A stretch of 35,578 nucleotides of DNA from Lachnospiraceae bacterium (GCA_022797535.1 JAAWKU010000018.1:1-35578), one strand, 5' to 3'; counted from the first letter of the stretch, positions 7,382 through 15,802 are shown. Notes: generated from the letters alone by a model not told the origin. Numbers and translations are program-made.

Positions 7382-8329
7382 TTAAAAATCAATTCTGCTG
7401 GCCTTTAAGTTAGATTCAAAGAGCCTGTTATACCCCATCCATCCCGGCTCTTTGGCATTGTCCAATATTTCCTTGAAGGTCTCCAGCTTGGCGTCGGTGT
7501 CATCCGCGTAATTCAGAGCCAGAGCTTCAATCAAAGCAGGGATCTTGGGGGATCCGAACTCATATTTCCCATGATGGGCCAGAATGCAGTGCTGCAACTG
7601 GGACAACAATTCATGAGGGAATCCCTGGATTTTGGCTGCCCGCTCCCCGATCATCTGGGAACCCATAACGATATGCCCCAGCAACTGGCCGTCGTCGGTA
7701 TAATCGTTCTCCGGGAAGGGAGAGATCTCCAGAGTCTTGCCGATATCATGGCACATGGCCGCCGTCAGCAGCAGATCCCTCTTTAATACAGGGTATGCGC
7801 TGCAATAGTAATCACAGAGTCTGGTCACGCCCAGAGTATGCTCCAGAAGGCCCCCCACAAAGCCGTGATGTACGGTTTTTGCAGCGGACGAATTGCGGAA
7901 TGCTTTCTGAAACTTTTCATCCTGTACAAAGAAACTTTCCAGCAGCTGTCTCAGATAAGGATTGCTGATACTGGCTATCAACTCTGTCAACTCCCGGTAC
8001 ATTTCCTCAATATTCCTGCTGCTCACGGGAAGGTAGTCCGCAGGCTGGTATTCCCCTTCCTGACATCTGCGTATTCTCTTTACATTGACCTGCAACGAAC
8101 CCTGGAAACTGGTGATATCCCCATATACCTCTATGTAATCCAGAGAATCAAAATCCCCGATCCCCGGATTGTTGGGCTCCCACACCTTGGCGTCCAGGGT
8201 GCCCGTCTTGTCCTGCAGTACCAGACTTTCGTAGGACTTGCCGTTCTTGGTCACCATAGATTGCTTATGTTTGCACAGATAAATGTCAAATACCCTGTCG
8301 CCATCCCTGTACTCTTTGATAAATTTCAT
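7382..8329 (-). CDS. yhaM: 3'-5' exoribonuclease YhaM family protein
   Basis: A 315-residue protein, almost the length of B. subtilis YhaM, with an N-terminal OB-fold (residues about 10-95, LQDKTGTLDAKVWEPN) and a C-terminal HD metal-dependent hydrolase domain. The HD ligands are visible in GGLLEHTLGV (near residue 160), MCHDIGK (near 190) and ILAHHGKYE (near 250). YhaM trims single-stranded RNA from the 3' end and also acts on DNA. The start has AAGGA close to ATG at 8329. It sits 32 bases after the HtrA-like gene and 19 before rlmD, an operon that mixes RNA metabolism with a cell-envelope protein. Confidence 0.92.
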   Translation of the reverse strand: MKFIKEYRDGDRVFDIYLCKHKQSMVTKNGKSYESLVLQDKTGTLDAKVWEPNNPGIGDFDSLDYIEVYGDITSFQGSLQVNVKRIRRCQEGEYQPADYLPVSSRNIEEMYRELTELIASISNPYLRQLLESFFVQDEKFQKAFRNSSAAKTVHHGFVGGLLEHTLGVTRLCDYYCSAYPVLKRDLLLTAAMCHDIGKTLEISPFPENDYTDDGQLLGHIVMGSQMIGERAAKIQGFPHELLSQLQHCILAHHGKYEFGSPKIPALIEALALNYADDTDAKLETFKEILDNAKEPGWMGYNRLFESNLKASRIDF

Positions 8330-8361
8330 ATTCCTTCTGTCTCCTTATTCTGTATTTTCTT

Positions 8362-9717
8362 TTACTCTGCCTCTCCCGCCGTAACTTCAAAGGTCAGTTC
8401 CTTGTACTCTCCCTGGGACAGCCGCATCACCCGCAGCGTCAGCACATCCTCCACATTGGCTTTCAACAGATAGCCGGTATAATCACTCATCCTGGCCACG
8501 TCCTGCCGGTCAATCCCCACGATCACATCGCCGCTCTGGATGCCTGCCAGCATGGCGGGGGAATCCATCTCCACTTCCCGCACATATGCGCCAAAGGGCA
8601 CCTGGGACTGCTGGTTGGCCTCACTGGGCACATCCACACCCACCACGCCCAGATAAGGAATCCGATCTCCTTTGGCAAGTCTGTTGATCATCTGTTTCAA
8701 ATCGCTGACGCCATAGGCGCTTACCAGGTTCCGCATGTCGCTGCCTGACTTTCCTGTGGTGATAAAACCCACCACCTGGCCGCTGGTGTTGAAAAGCACC
8801 CCGCCTGCAGACTGGCTCCCGTAAATATCCGTGGTCAGTAGCTGGAAGTTCATATCCGCCAGGGATACCTGTGCCCCCGTGGAAGTGATGATTCCGTACC
8901 CCACGGAACCGCTGCTCCCCATGGGACTTCCCACAGCGATAACAGGACTTCCCACCAGATTCCTCTGCAGAGAGGAGCCCAGGGAGGCCACATGCAGATC
9001 TTCCGCCGGCATGGCCTGGCCCAGCGTATTCAGACTCACACACAGTACCGCCAGATTGCCGTCCTGAAAAGACTGGGTCATCAGAGCGTCCGCCTGGACC
9101 CCGTTGGAAAAAGAAACTGTCAGATGGTCCGCCCGCTTCAGGGAACTGTAATCTGTCAGGATCAACAGTTCTTTCCCGTTATTTCCCACCACAATGCCGG
9201 AAGTCTCATTCTTGCTCTCATACACATTGGCAAACCAGTCCGTATCCGACTTGGTGCCCGTGACCACCACCATATACTGCTCCAGCTGTTTTACATACTC
9301 TGAGAGGACATTGTAAATCTGCCGGTAATCTCCCATATCCAGCACCACCTGGTTCAGGATTTCCTGCACCTGGCTTTCGTCCAGCTTCACCTTCTCCGGC
9401 GGCGTTTCTTCCGGCTGGGGACTGGGACTGGGGCTGGGCTGAATATATTCCTCCAACATTTCCTCAGGCAGCATCTCCTCAGGCTCTTCCGGAAAAATAA
9501 TGGCTTCCGGTTCCTTTTCCGGATACAGCCAGTTGCTGATCACCGGTTCCAGCACCAGAAAGGTAAAGCAGGCGATCAGGCCAAAAATAATGGCCATGGA
9601 GACCGTAATCACAGTCCTGCGGATCAGTCTGCGCTTGTTGATGGGCCTCTGTTTGATCTTCTCTATCATGAAATTTTCCTGGAAATTGTCCTGACTTTGT
9701 TCTTTGCGCTCCGGCAT
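8362..9717 (-). CDS. Membrane-anchored HtrA/DegP-like protein with PDZ domain, catalytic triad apparently lost
   Basis: A 451-residue protein. It has a cytoplasmic N-terminus, a membrane anchor at about residues 34-56, an acidic Pro/Glu/Ser linker (about 65-110), a trypsin-like HtrA domain (about 150-345) and a PDZ domain (about 352-445, with YLGV and AGIQSGDVIVGI). The domain order matches HtrA proteases. However, the catalytic His position reads ILTDYSS (Ser191), the Asp position reads DGNLAVL (Asn221), and the Ser-Gly-Gly position reads QSAGGVLFN (Ala304). I therefore read it as a pseudoprotease, possibly a binding or regulatory protein outside the membrane. ATG 9717 has GAGGTG upstream; a longer frame to 9837 overlaps the promoter. 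Confidence 0.85.
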   Translation of the reverse strand: MPERKEQSQDNFQENFMIEKIKQRPINKRRLIRRTVITVSMAIIFGLIACFTFLVLEPVISNWLYPEKEPEAIIFPEEPEEMLPEEMLEEYIQPSPSPSPQPEETPPEKVKLDESQVQEILNQVVLDMGDYRQIYNVLSEYVKQLEQYMVVVTGTKSDTDWFANVYESKNETSGIVVGNNGKELLILTDYSSLKRADHLTVSFSNGVQADALMTQSFQDGNLAVLCVSLNTLGQAMPAEDLHVASLGSSLQRNLVGSPVIAVGSPMGSSGSVGYGIITSTGAQVSLADMNFQLLTTDIYGSQSAGGVLFNTSGQVVGFITTGKSGSDMRNLVSAYGVSDLKQMINRLAKGDRIPYLGVVGVDVPSEANQQSQVPFGAYVREVEMDSPAMLAGIQSGDVIVGIDRQDVARMSDYTGYLLKANVEDVLTLRVMRLSQGEYKELTFEVTAGEAE

Positions 9718-9741
9718 CTTCTCACCTCTTGTTCTGAGTAT

Positions 9742-9769
9742 ATAATATCCCATTTTAAAAGTAAAGCAA
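9742..9769 (-). promoter_or_regulatory. Probable promoter of the HtrA-like operon
   Basis: Minus-strand TTGCTT (9764-9769), 16 bases, TATTAT (9742-9747), just upstream of the GAGGTG/ATG of the gene starting at 9717. It drives the putative operon down to the GNAT gene. Confidence 0.5.
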
Positions 9770-9798
9770 AACCGGGGGTATCCTATCCATGGGAATTG

Positions 9799-9807
9799 TG
9801 CTATACT
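9799..9807 (+). promoter_or_regulatory. Extended -10 promoter element for mutS2
   Basis: TGC-TATACT on the plus strand, about 54 bases before the mutS2 start. No good -35 is seen at 17 bases, so this would rely on the extended -10. Confidence 0.4.
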
Positions 9808-9860
9808 TGTGAGGAATAAACCTGTAAACATTTTCACACAGACAGAAGGAAATAAACCCC

Positions 9861-12239
9861 ATGAACGAAAAAGGATTAAAAATATTGGAATATGACAAAA
9901 TCATCGGAATGCTGTCGGAAAAGGCGGATTCCGCGCCGGGTAAGAAATGCTGTCAGGAATTACTGCCCATGACGGACCTGGCTCAGATCAACCTGGCCCA
10001 GACAGAGACGGAGGACGCCCTGGCCCGGCTCTTTAAGCTGGGAAGCACTTCCTTTGGCAGCAATCAGGATATGGGCTTTGCCCTGAAATCCCTGGAAATC
10101 GGCAGCACCCTGTCCATGCCTGAACTGCTCCGTATGGCAAGGATGCTTGACAATGTAAATCGGATCAAAACCTATGGCCGAAAGGAGAGAGAAGATATCC
10201 CCCAGGACAGCCTGGATGGCTATTTTGAGCAGTTGACTCCCCTGACCCAGTTATCCGGCGAGATCAGCCGCTGTATCCTGTCGGAGGAAGAGATGGCAGA
10301 CGATGCCAGCCCCGGGCTGAAGCATGTACGCCGTTCCATGCTGCTCACCAACGAAAAGGTACGCAACCAGCTTAATTCCATGATTACCGGTTCCTACCGC
10401 ACCTATCTGCAGGACGCGGTAATCACCATGCGGGACAACAGATACTGTATTCCTGTAAAATCGGAATACAAGGGACAGGTACATGGCATGATTCATGACC
10501 AGTCCTCCACAGGCTCCACCTTTTTCATAGAGCCTGCCGCTGTGGTAGAACTTAACAACCAGCTGCGGGAATTGGAGATTCAGGAGAAAGTGGAAATAGA
10601 AAAGGTACTGGCAGCCCTGAGCGCCCAGGCGGCGGAACATGTGCAGGAACTGGCGGACAACCAGAAACTGATGACTCACCTGGACTTCGTTTTCGCCAAG
10701 GCAAAACTGGCCCTGGAACAGAATGCCACCCGGCCGGTTTTTAATACCCGGCATTATATCAATCTGCGTAAGGGACGCCATCCCCTGCTGCCAAAAAACA
10801 AAGTAGTGCCCATTGATGTTCATCTGGGCAGAGATTTTGATCTGCTCATCGTCACCGGACCCAACACCGGCGGCAAAACCGTATCCCTGAAAACCGTAGG
10901 GCTTTTCACACTGATGGGGCAGGCAGGGCTGCATATCCCGGCTCTGGACCGGTCGGAACTTTCCGTCTTTACCAGGGTATACGCGGATATCGGCGATGAA
11001 CAGAGTATTGAGCAGAGCCTGAGCACCTTTTCCTCCCATATGACCAGCATCGTGCAGATTTTAAAACATGCAGATGAGAATTCCCTGTGCCTGTTTGATG
11101 AACTGGGAGCGGGTACGGATCCCACGGAGGGAGCGGCTCTGGCCATCGCCATCCTGAACTTCCTCCACGACAGAGGTATCCGCACCATGGCTACCACTCA
11201 CTACAGCGAGTTAAAAATCTATGCCCTGTCCACAGACTTTGTGGAAAATGCCTGCTGCGAATTCAACGTGGAGACCCTGCGGCCCACCTATCGGCTGCTC
11301 ATCGGCATTCCCGGTAAAAGCAACGCCTTTGCCATCTCCTCCAAGCTGGGCCTGCCGGAGGAAATCATCAATGCCGCCCGGGAACAGATCAGCAAAGAGG
11401 ACGAAAGTTTTGAGGATGTGATATCGGATCTGGAGAGAAGCCGTGTCACCCTGGAAAAGGAGCGCCAGGAAATCGCCTCCTATAAAGCCCGAATCAAAAC
11501 ACTCCAGGACCAGTTACAGGCCAAGAATGAAAAACTGGATAATGCCAAAGACAAGATTTTGCAGGAAGCCCACGAAAAAGCCCGGGAGATCTTACAGGAA
11601 GCCAAGGAGGTAGCGGATGAAACCATCCGGGATTTCAACAATCTGGGCCCCGGCGCGGATATCAGGGATCTGGAGAAAAAGCGCCAGAAAGTAAGGGACA
11701 AAATCAATGAGAAGAACCAGAAGCTGGCTCTGAAGCCCAGCGCCGGACAGGAGAAGAAAAAAATCCTGGACCCCGCAAAGCTCAGGAAAGGGGACGGTGT
11801 AAAAGTGCTTTCCATGGGCCTTAACGGCACAGTGAGCACCCTGCCCGACAGCAGGGGCAATCTTTTCGTACAGTGCGGTATCATGCGCACCCAGGTAAAC
11901 GTGAAGGATCTGGCCCTGACGGAGGAAGTCACCATCACTACCCCCGTAATGCAGCGCACCAACACGGGCAAGATCAAAATGAGCAAATCCCTGTCCATCT
12001 CCACAGAGATTAATCTTCTGGGCAAGACGGTGGACGAAGCCCTCTCTGCGCTGGATAAATACCTGGACGACGCCTATATTGCTCATCTCTCCTCTGTGAG
12101 AGTGGTACACGGCAAGGGTACTGGCGCCCTGCGAAACGCGGTTCACAACCATTTAAAGCGCCTGAAATATGTGAAAGAATTCCGTCTGGGAGAATATGGG
12201 GAAGGGGACGCGGGAGTTACCATAGTAACATTTAAATAG
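9861..12239 (+). CDS. mutS2: Endonuclease MutS2
   Basis: A 792-residue MutS-family ATPase. Order: N-terminal core and lever region, ABC-type ATPase with Walker A GPNTGGKT (333-340) and Walker B LCLFDELGAGTDP near 410, a long coiled coil (about 515-640), a KOW-like region, and a C-terminal Smr domain (about 715-792, with HGKGTGALR). MutS2 lacks the mismatch-recognition domain. It acts in suppression of homologous recombination and, in B. subtilis, in rescue of collided ribosomes. The Smr LDLRG motif is degenerate here (INLLG). AAGGA lies about nine bases upstream of ATG. The gene faces the fork and is 24 bases ahead of the response regulator. Confidence 0.95.
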   Translation: MNEKGLKILEYDKIIGMLSEKADSAPGKKCCQELLPMTDLAQINLAQTETEDALARLFKLGSTSFGSNQDMGFALKSLEIGSTLSMPELLRMARMLDNVNRIKTYGRKEREDIPQDSLDGYFEQLTPLTQLSGEISRCILSEEEMADDASPGLKHVRRSMLLTNEKVRNQLNSMITGSYRTYLQDAVITMRDNRYCIPVKSEYKGQVHGMIHDQSSTGSTFFIEPAAVVELNNQLRELEIQEKVEIEKVLAALSAQAAEHVQELADNQKLMTHLDFVFAKAKLALEQNATRPVFNTRHYINLRKGRHPLLPKNKVVPIDVHLGRDFDLLIVTGPNTGGKTVSLKTVGLFTLMGQAGLHIPALDRSELSVFTRVYADIGDEQSIEQSLSTFSSHMTSIVQILKHADENSLCLFDELGAGTDPTEGAALAIAILNFLHDRGIRTMATTHYSELKIYALSTDFVENACCEFNVETLRPTYRLLIGIPGKSNAFAISSKLGLPEEIINAAREQISKEDESFEDVISDLERSRVTLEKERQEIASYKARIKTLQDQLQAKNEKLDNAKDKILQEAHEKAREILQEAKEVADETIRDFNNLGPGADIRDLEKKRQKVRDKINEKNQKLALKPSAGQEKKKILDPAKLRKGDGVKVLSMGLNGTVSTLPDSRGNLFVQCGIMRTQVNVKDLALTEEVTITTPVMQRTNTGKIKMSKSLSISTEINLLGKTVDEALSALDKYLDDAYIAHLSSVRVVHGKGTGALRNAVHNHLKRLKYVKEFRLGEYGEGDAGVTIVTFK

Positions 12240-12263
12240 CCGCTGAATAAGGAGTATTTTCAT

Positions 12264-12965
12264 ATGGTAAATAAGCAGAAAGTCCTGATTGTAGATGACG
12301 ACAACAATATCGCGGAACTGATATCTCTGTACCTCACCAAGGAGTGCTTTGAGACCATGATGGTATATGACGGAGAATCCGTTATGGGAGCCATCGCTTC
12401 CTTTGAACCCAATCTGATTCTGCTGGATCTGATGCTCCCGGGCATAGACGGCTACCAGGTCTGCCGGGAGGTCAGGGCCAGATATAGCACCCCCATCATT
12501 ATGCTGTCCGCAAAGGGGGAAGTATTTGACAAGGTACTGGGTCTGGAACTGGGGGCGGACGATTATATGGAAAAACCCTTTGACTCCAAGGAACTGGTGG
12601 CCCGGGTCAAGGCAGTGCTGCGCCGGTACAAGCCTGTTGCCGAACCCAAACCCCAGCCCCGGGACGAATCTGTGGAATACCCCGATCTCACCATCAATCG
12701 CACCAATTACGCCGTAACCTATAAGGGTAAAAGTGTGGATATGCCTCCCAAGGAACTGGAACTTTTGTATTTCCTGGCTTCCTCCCCCAACCATGTATTT
12801 ACCAGAGAGCAGTTGCTGGACCAGATTTGGGGTTATGAATATATGGGAGACACCCGCACCGTAGATGTTCATATTAAGCGCCTGAGAGAGAAGATCAAGG
12901 ATCACCAGAATTGGAAAATCAGCACCATCTGGGGCATTGGTTATAAATTTGAAGTGAAAAAATAA
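12264..12965 (+). CDS. OmpR/PhoB-family response regulator
   Basis: A 233-residue two-domain regulator. The receiver domain (1-120) has acidic pocket residues Asp11-Asp12, phospho-acceptor Asp55 in LLDLMLPG, and the conserved Lys in MEKPF. A winged-helix DNA-binding domain follows (about 135-232), ending TRTVDVHIKRLREKI and IWGIGYKFE. AAGGAG lies 11 bases upstream of ATG. It is 24 bases after mutS2 and 14 before the kinase gene, so all three are probably one transcript and the regulator and kinase form a cognate pair. The signal and regulon cannot be read from the sequence. Confidence 0.93.
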   Translation: MVNKQKVLIVDDDNNIAELISLYLTKECFETMMVYDGESVMGAIASFEPNLILLDLMLPGIDGYQVCREVRARYSTPIIMLSAKGEVFDKVLGLELGADDYMEKPFDSKELVARVKAVLRRYKPVAEPKPQPRDESVEYPDLTINRTNYAVTYKGKSVDMPPKELELLYFLASSPNHVFTREQLLDQIWGYEYMGDTRTVDVHIKRLREKIKDHQNWKISTIWGIGYKFEVKK

Positions 12966-12979
12966 GGATGTAATCTCCG

Positions 12980-14407
12980 ATGAAGAAAACCCTATATCTT
13001 AAATTTTTGTTGGCCTATCTGATTTTCGGTATATTCGGCCTGGTCATACTGGCCACCTTTGTGCCCAGCATGACCATGGAACATCTGATCCGGGAAAAAG
13101 CCAACTCCCTGTACTCGGAAGCCACTCTGATCGCCAATACCTATGCCAGAAACCTGTACAACAGCGAAATCTCCCTGGAAGCGGTGAAAAATCAACTGGA
13201 CGCCCTGGCCCTGTACCTGGATTCCAGCGTGCAGATCATCAATCCCTCGGGCCGTCTGATCCTGGACACCAATATGCCCATAGATGTGGAAAATGAAGTG
13301 ATTATCCAGGCCTTTGATCCCACCGTCACCGGTGTCTCCTTTTATGTGATAGACAATTTTTTTGACACCTATCCCCAGGATGTGCTGTCGGTGATCGCCC
13401 CTATTACCACCAATTATATGGTCAAGGGCTATGTGGTGATTCATATGGAAATGGCCTCCATCAATGAATCCTGCAACAATCTGTTAAACATCTCCTATGT
13501 GACGCTGATCATCCTGTTTTTGCTGTCGCTGATCATCCTGATCTTTTTTACGGAGATCGTGTATCTGCCCCTGCGGAAGATTACCTACGCTACAGAGCAA
13601 TATGCCTCAGGCAATATGCACTATGAATTTACTCTGGACAGCGAGGATGAAATAGGATATCTGGCGGCCTGCCTTTCCTATATGGCCAGCGAAATCGCCC
13701 GTTCCGAGGACGATCAGAAAAAATTTGTGGCCAATGTATCCCACGATTTCCGGTCCCCTCTGACCTCCATACAGGGTTATCTGGAGGCCATGCTGGACGG
13801 AACCATTCCCCCGGAACTCTATGAGAAATATCTGAATATCGTGCTGAATGAGACCCAGCGCCTGACCAAGCTGACCAACGGTCTGCTCACCCTGAACAAT
13901 CTCAATACCAGAGGAATGCTGCTGGATATCACGGATTTTGACATCAATCAGGTAATCCGCTCCACTGCGGCCTCCTTTGAGGGCACCTGCCTGAAGAAAA
14001 GCATTGCCATCGAGCTGATCCTCACCGATGACATCATGTATGTCACAGCGGACATGAGCAAAATTCAGCAGGTGCTGTACAATCTCATTGACAATGCCAT
14101 CAAATTCAGCCACCACAACTCCGTGATAAAGGTGGAAACCACAGAGAGGAAAAACAAACTCTTTGTATCTGTGAAGGACACAGGCATAGGAATCCCGAAA
14201 GAGGATTTAAAGCTGATCTGGGACCGTTTCTATAAATCAGACCTGTCCCGGGGCAAGGACAAAAAAGGCACGGGTCTGGGATTGTCCATCACCAAGGAAA
14301 TCATTCACTCCCACAACGAGCATATTAACGTAATCAGCACCCCCGGGGAAGGCACCGAGTTTATCTTCAGTCTGCCCCGGTCAGAAGAAAACGACGAAGA
14401 AGACTGA
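12980..14407 (+). CDS. Membrane sensor histidine kinase
   Basis: A 475-residue kinase. Transmembrane helix 1 spans about 9-29 and helix 2 about 172-192, flanking an extracytoplasmic sensor of about 140 residues with no recognised motif. A HAMP domain (about 193-245) and a HisKA dimerisation domain with phospho-acceptor His255 (VSHDFRSPLTS) follow. The HATPase domain has N box NLIDNAIKFS, G1 DTGIGI and G2 GTGLGLSI. It should phosphorylate the regulator encoded 14 bases upstream. Its last 41 bases overlap the convergent ECF S-component gene, so there is no intergenic terminator. Confidence 0.93.
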   Translation: MKKTLYLKFLLAYLIFGIFGLVILATFVPSMTMEHLIREKANSLYSEATLIANTYARNLYNSEISLEAVKNQLDALALYLDSSVQIINPSGRLILDTNMPIDVENEVIIQAFDPTVTGVSFYVIDNFFDTYPQDVLSVIAPITTNYMVKGYVVIHMEMASINESCNNLLNISYVTLIILFLLSLIILIFFTEIVYLPLRKITYATEQYASGNMHYEFTLDSEDEIGYLAACLSYMASEIARSEDDQKKFVANVSHDFRSPLTSIQGYLEAMLDGTIPPELYEKYLNIVLNETQRLTKLTNGLLTLNNLNTRGMLLDITDFDINQVIRSTAASFEGTCLKKSIAIELILTDDIMYVTADMSKIQQVLYNLIDNAIKFSHHNSVIKVETTERKNKLFVSVKDTGIGIPKEDLKLIWDRFYKSDLSRGKDKKGTGLGLSITKEIIHSHNEHINVISTPGEGTEFIFSLPRSEENDEED

Positions 14408-14918
14408 ACGCCTTTTTCACCGGGCGGTAAAGTACCAGCATCAATGTAAAATTCCCCACACAGTGCAGTAAATCATAGGGGATGCCTGCCACCCACCAGG
14501 TAAAGCCGGCGTAGAGGCCGGAGCGGAGGCCGCCGTTGAAGCATCCGTTGATCACATAGGGAATGGCACACAGCGCGCCGAAAAACAATCCGTAGAGCCC
14601 GGACAACACGGCCCAGAACAGCGCATGTTCCTGCCTTCGGAAAATCCATGCGGTCAGCGCAAGCAGCGGCCAGGCGTACAGGTACATGACCCACCAGATT
14701 CCGAAGCCGAACATGCAGCCCTCTATCAGGATAAAGGCAGGTATCACAAAGCAGATCTTCTTCCCCAATAAAATTGTGAACAGTATAATCCAGAAACTGG
14801 TCAGTTCTATATTGGGCAGTCCCATCATGGCTCCCTTACACACTTCTATCAGAGCGATGGCCATGCCTGTCATGGCTATGTCATATGTGGTATTTTTCAG
14901 TTTTATACCCTTCCCCAT
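14367..14918 (-). CDS. ECF transporter S component, candidate cobalamin-specific
   Basis: A 183-residue integral membrane protein with five to six helices and an N-terminal helix rich in small residues (MAIALIEVCKGAMMG), typical of ECF S components, the substrate-binding subunits of vitamin importers. No ATPase or EcfT gene is nearby, so it would use a shared group II energising module encoded elsewhere. It follows the DUF4430 gene with one base between TGA and ATG and lies under the cobalamin riboswitch, so vitamin B12 or a corrinoid is the likely substrate. That is inferred from regulation, not from binding residues. Its 3' end overlaps the histidine kinase gene by 41 bases. Confidence 0.82.
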   Translation of the reverse strand: MGKGIKLKNTTYDIAMTGMAIALIEVCKGAMMGLPNIELTSFWIILFTILLGKKICFVIPAFILIEGCMFGFGIWWVMYLYAWPLLALTAWIFRRQEHALFWAVLSGLYGLFFGALCAIPYVINGCFNGGLRSGLYAGFTWWVAGIPYDLLHCVGNFTLMLVLYRPVKKAFSLLRRFLLTGAD

Positions 14919-14919
14919 A

Positions 14920-15330
14920 TCACTTGCTGTATATGATCTGGAAAGCGTCGCCGTCTGTCACAGGCTGGGTCTCTATGCCGTAATTACAGTACTCCCCATT
15001 GACGAAAAAACCCCAGTAAGACTGGTCCACATTCCAGTCCGCAGTCACGCCGTTCACCGTGTCCACCATCATGCCATACTCACTTTCACTGCCGGAAAAT
15101 TCCAGCCCCTGCGCTTCCTCCATGGCCTGACGCAGATATTCCGCATCTGTTTGCAGATCATACATGGTGGAATCGCCATGGTTGTCCACCACTTCTATGG
15201 TGATGGATTTGGCTCCCTGGGTAGTTCCGGGCCGGAACAGGATAAACAGGATTGCGAATACCGCAACCAACGCTGCCAGCACGGCCAGCCCGATCATTAA
15301 TTTCTTGTCTTTCTTTTTTGCTTCTGTCAT
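14920..15330 (-). CDS. Membrane-anchored DUF4430 protein, candidate corrinoid-capture subunit
   Basis: A 136-residue protein with a Lys-rich N-terminus (MTEAKKKDKK), one membrane helix (about 11-32) and an extracytoplasmic domain of about 95 residues. It has no lipobox Cys, so it is probably an uncleaved signal anchor. The domain ends in the DUF4430 pattern YWGFFVNGEYCNYGIETQPV followed by DGDAFQIIYSK. DUF4430 is also found at the C-terminus of animal transcobalamin and intrinsic factor. ATG 15330 has AAGGAG eight bases upstream; a longer frame to 15453 runs through the riboswitch terminator. Position directly behind a cobalamin riboswitch and one base ahead of an S component suggests a B12 uptake role. 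Confidence 0.82.
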   Translation of the reverse strand: MTEAKKKDKKLMIGLAVLAALVAVFAILFILFRPGTTQGAKSITIEVVDNHGDSTMYDLQTDAEYLRQAMEEAQGLEFSGSESEYGMMVDTVNGVTADWNVDQSYWGFFVNGEYCNYGIETQPVTDGDAFQIIYSK

Positions 15331-15370
15331 TTTTATGACTCCTTTTGATTGTATTTGCATAAAAAGAGAC

Positions 15371-15413
15371 AAAAAAACTGCCGCATGAAAGGCAATACAC
15401 CCTCCCGCAACAG
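15371..15413 (-). terminator. Riboswitch expression-platform terminator
   Basis: On the minus strand CTGTTGC (15413-15407) can pair with GCGGCAG (15384-15378; two G-T wobbles), followed by seven Ts (15377-15371). It lies between the aptamer and the DUF4430 start, where a cobalamin-controlled terminator is expected. A ten-base stretch at its 5' arm duplicates the 3' end of the aptamer. Confidence 0.55.
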
Positions 15414-15494
15414 GTCCGCGCGTACAAAAAACAGATGTGAACACATCATCCACATTTTCCAGTGTACTAACCAGTTACTCGTGGTCTTACAGTA

Positions 15495-15722
15495 CCGCAA
15501 CAGGCAGGTCTTCTGACTTGGCCATCCACGCTTTCCTCCATCTTCTCAAAGCATGCCCGGGCAGAGGCTTCAATGATTTTCCTGTGGATTTCCCACTCAT
15601 AAACAGAGAAGTCCACAGGGGAGAAAAACTCCTTCCTTACAGCGACGAGTTCGTGCAGGATTTACACCTGCTTCCCTTTTCACCGGATCTTAAGACACCG
15701 CTTAAATCCGACACCTGTAACG
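15495..15722 (-). ncRNA. Cobalamin riboswitch (B12 element)
   Basis: Read on the minus strand, the region carries the conserved cobalamin aptamer core: GGTGAAAAGGGAAGCAGGTG, then AATCCTGCACG and CGCTGTAAGGA between about 15690 and 15630. The 3' B12 box TCAGAAGACCTGCC is at about 15504-15517. The overall span of about 228 bases fits the family. It is located 165 bases upstream of the DUF4430/ECF gene pair, with a terminator hairpin between. When cobalamin is bound, expression should fall. Exact ends are approximate. Confidence 0.92.
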
Positions 15723-15748
15723 TTTTTTTATTCCTTTATGCAAGTGGA

Positions 15749-15777
15749 AGTTTACCATATGTGAGGTTTAAATGCAA
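15749..15777 (-). promoter_or_regulatory. Promoter of the riboswitch-controlled operon
   Basis: Minus-strand TTGCAT (15772-15777), 17 bases, TAAACT (15749-15754), with the predicted transcript start near 15742, about 20 bases ahead of the aptamer. Spacing and position fit well. Confidence 0.6.
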
Positions 15778-15780
15778 GAA

Positions 15781-15802
15781 TAAAATACATCCCCATGGGG
15801 AT
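15781..15802 (-). terminator. Possible terminator after the nuclease-like gene
   Basis: A perfect 14-base dyad (ATCCCCATGGGGAT, 15789-15802) followed on the minus strand by an AT-rich TATTTTA stretch. The dyad has almost no loop, so the real stem is short and termination is uncertain. Confidence 0.35.
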
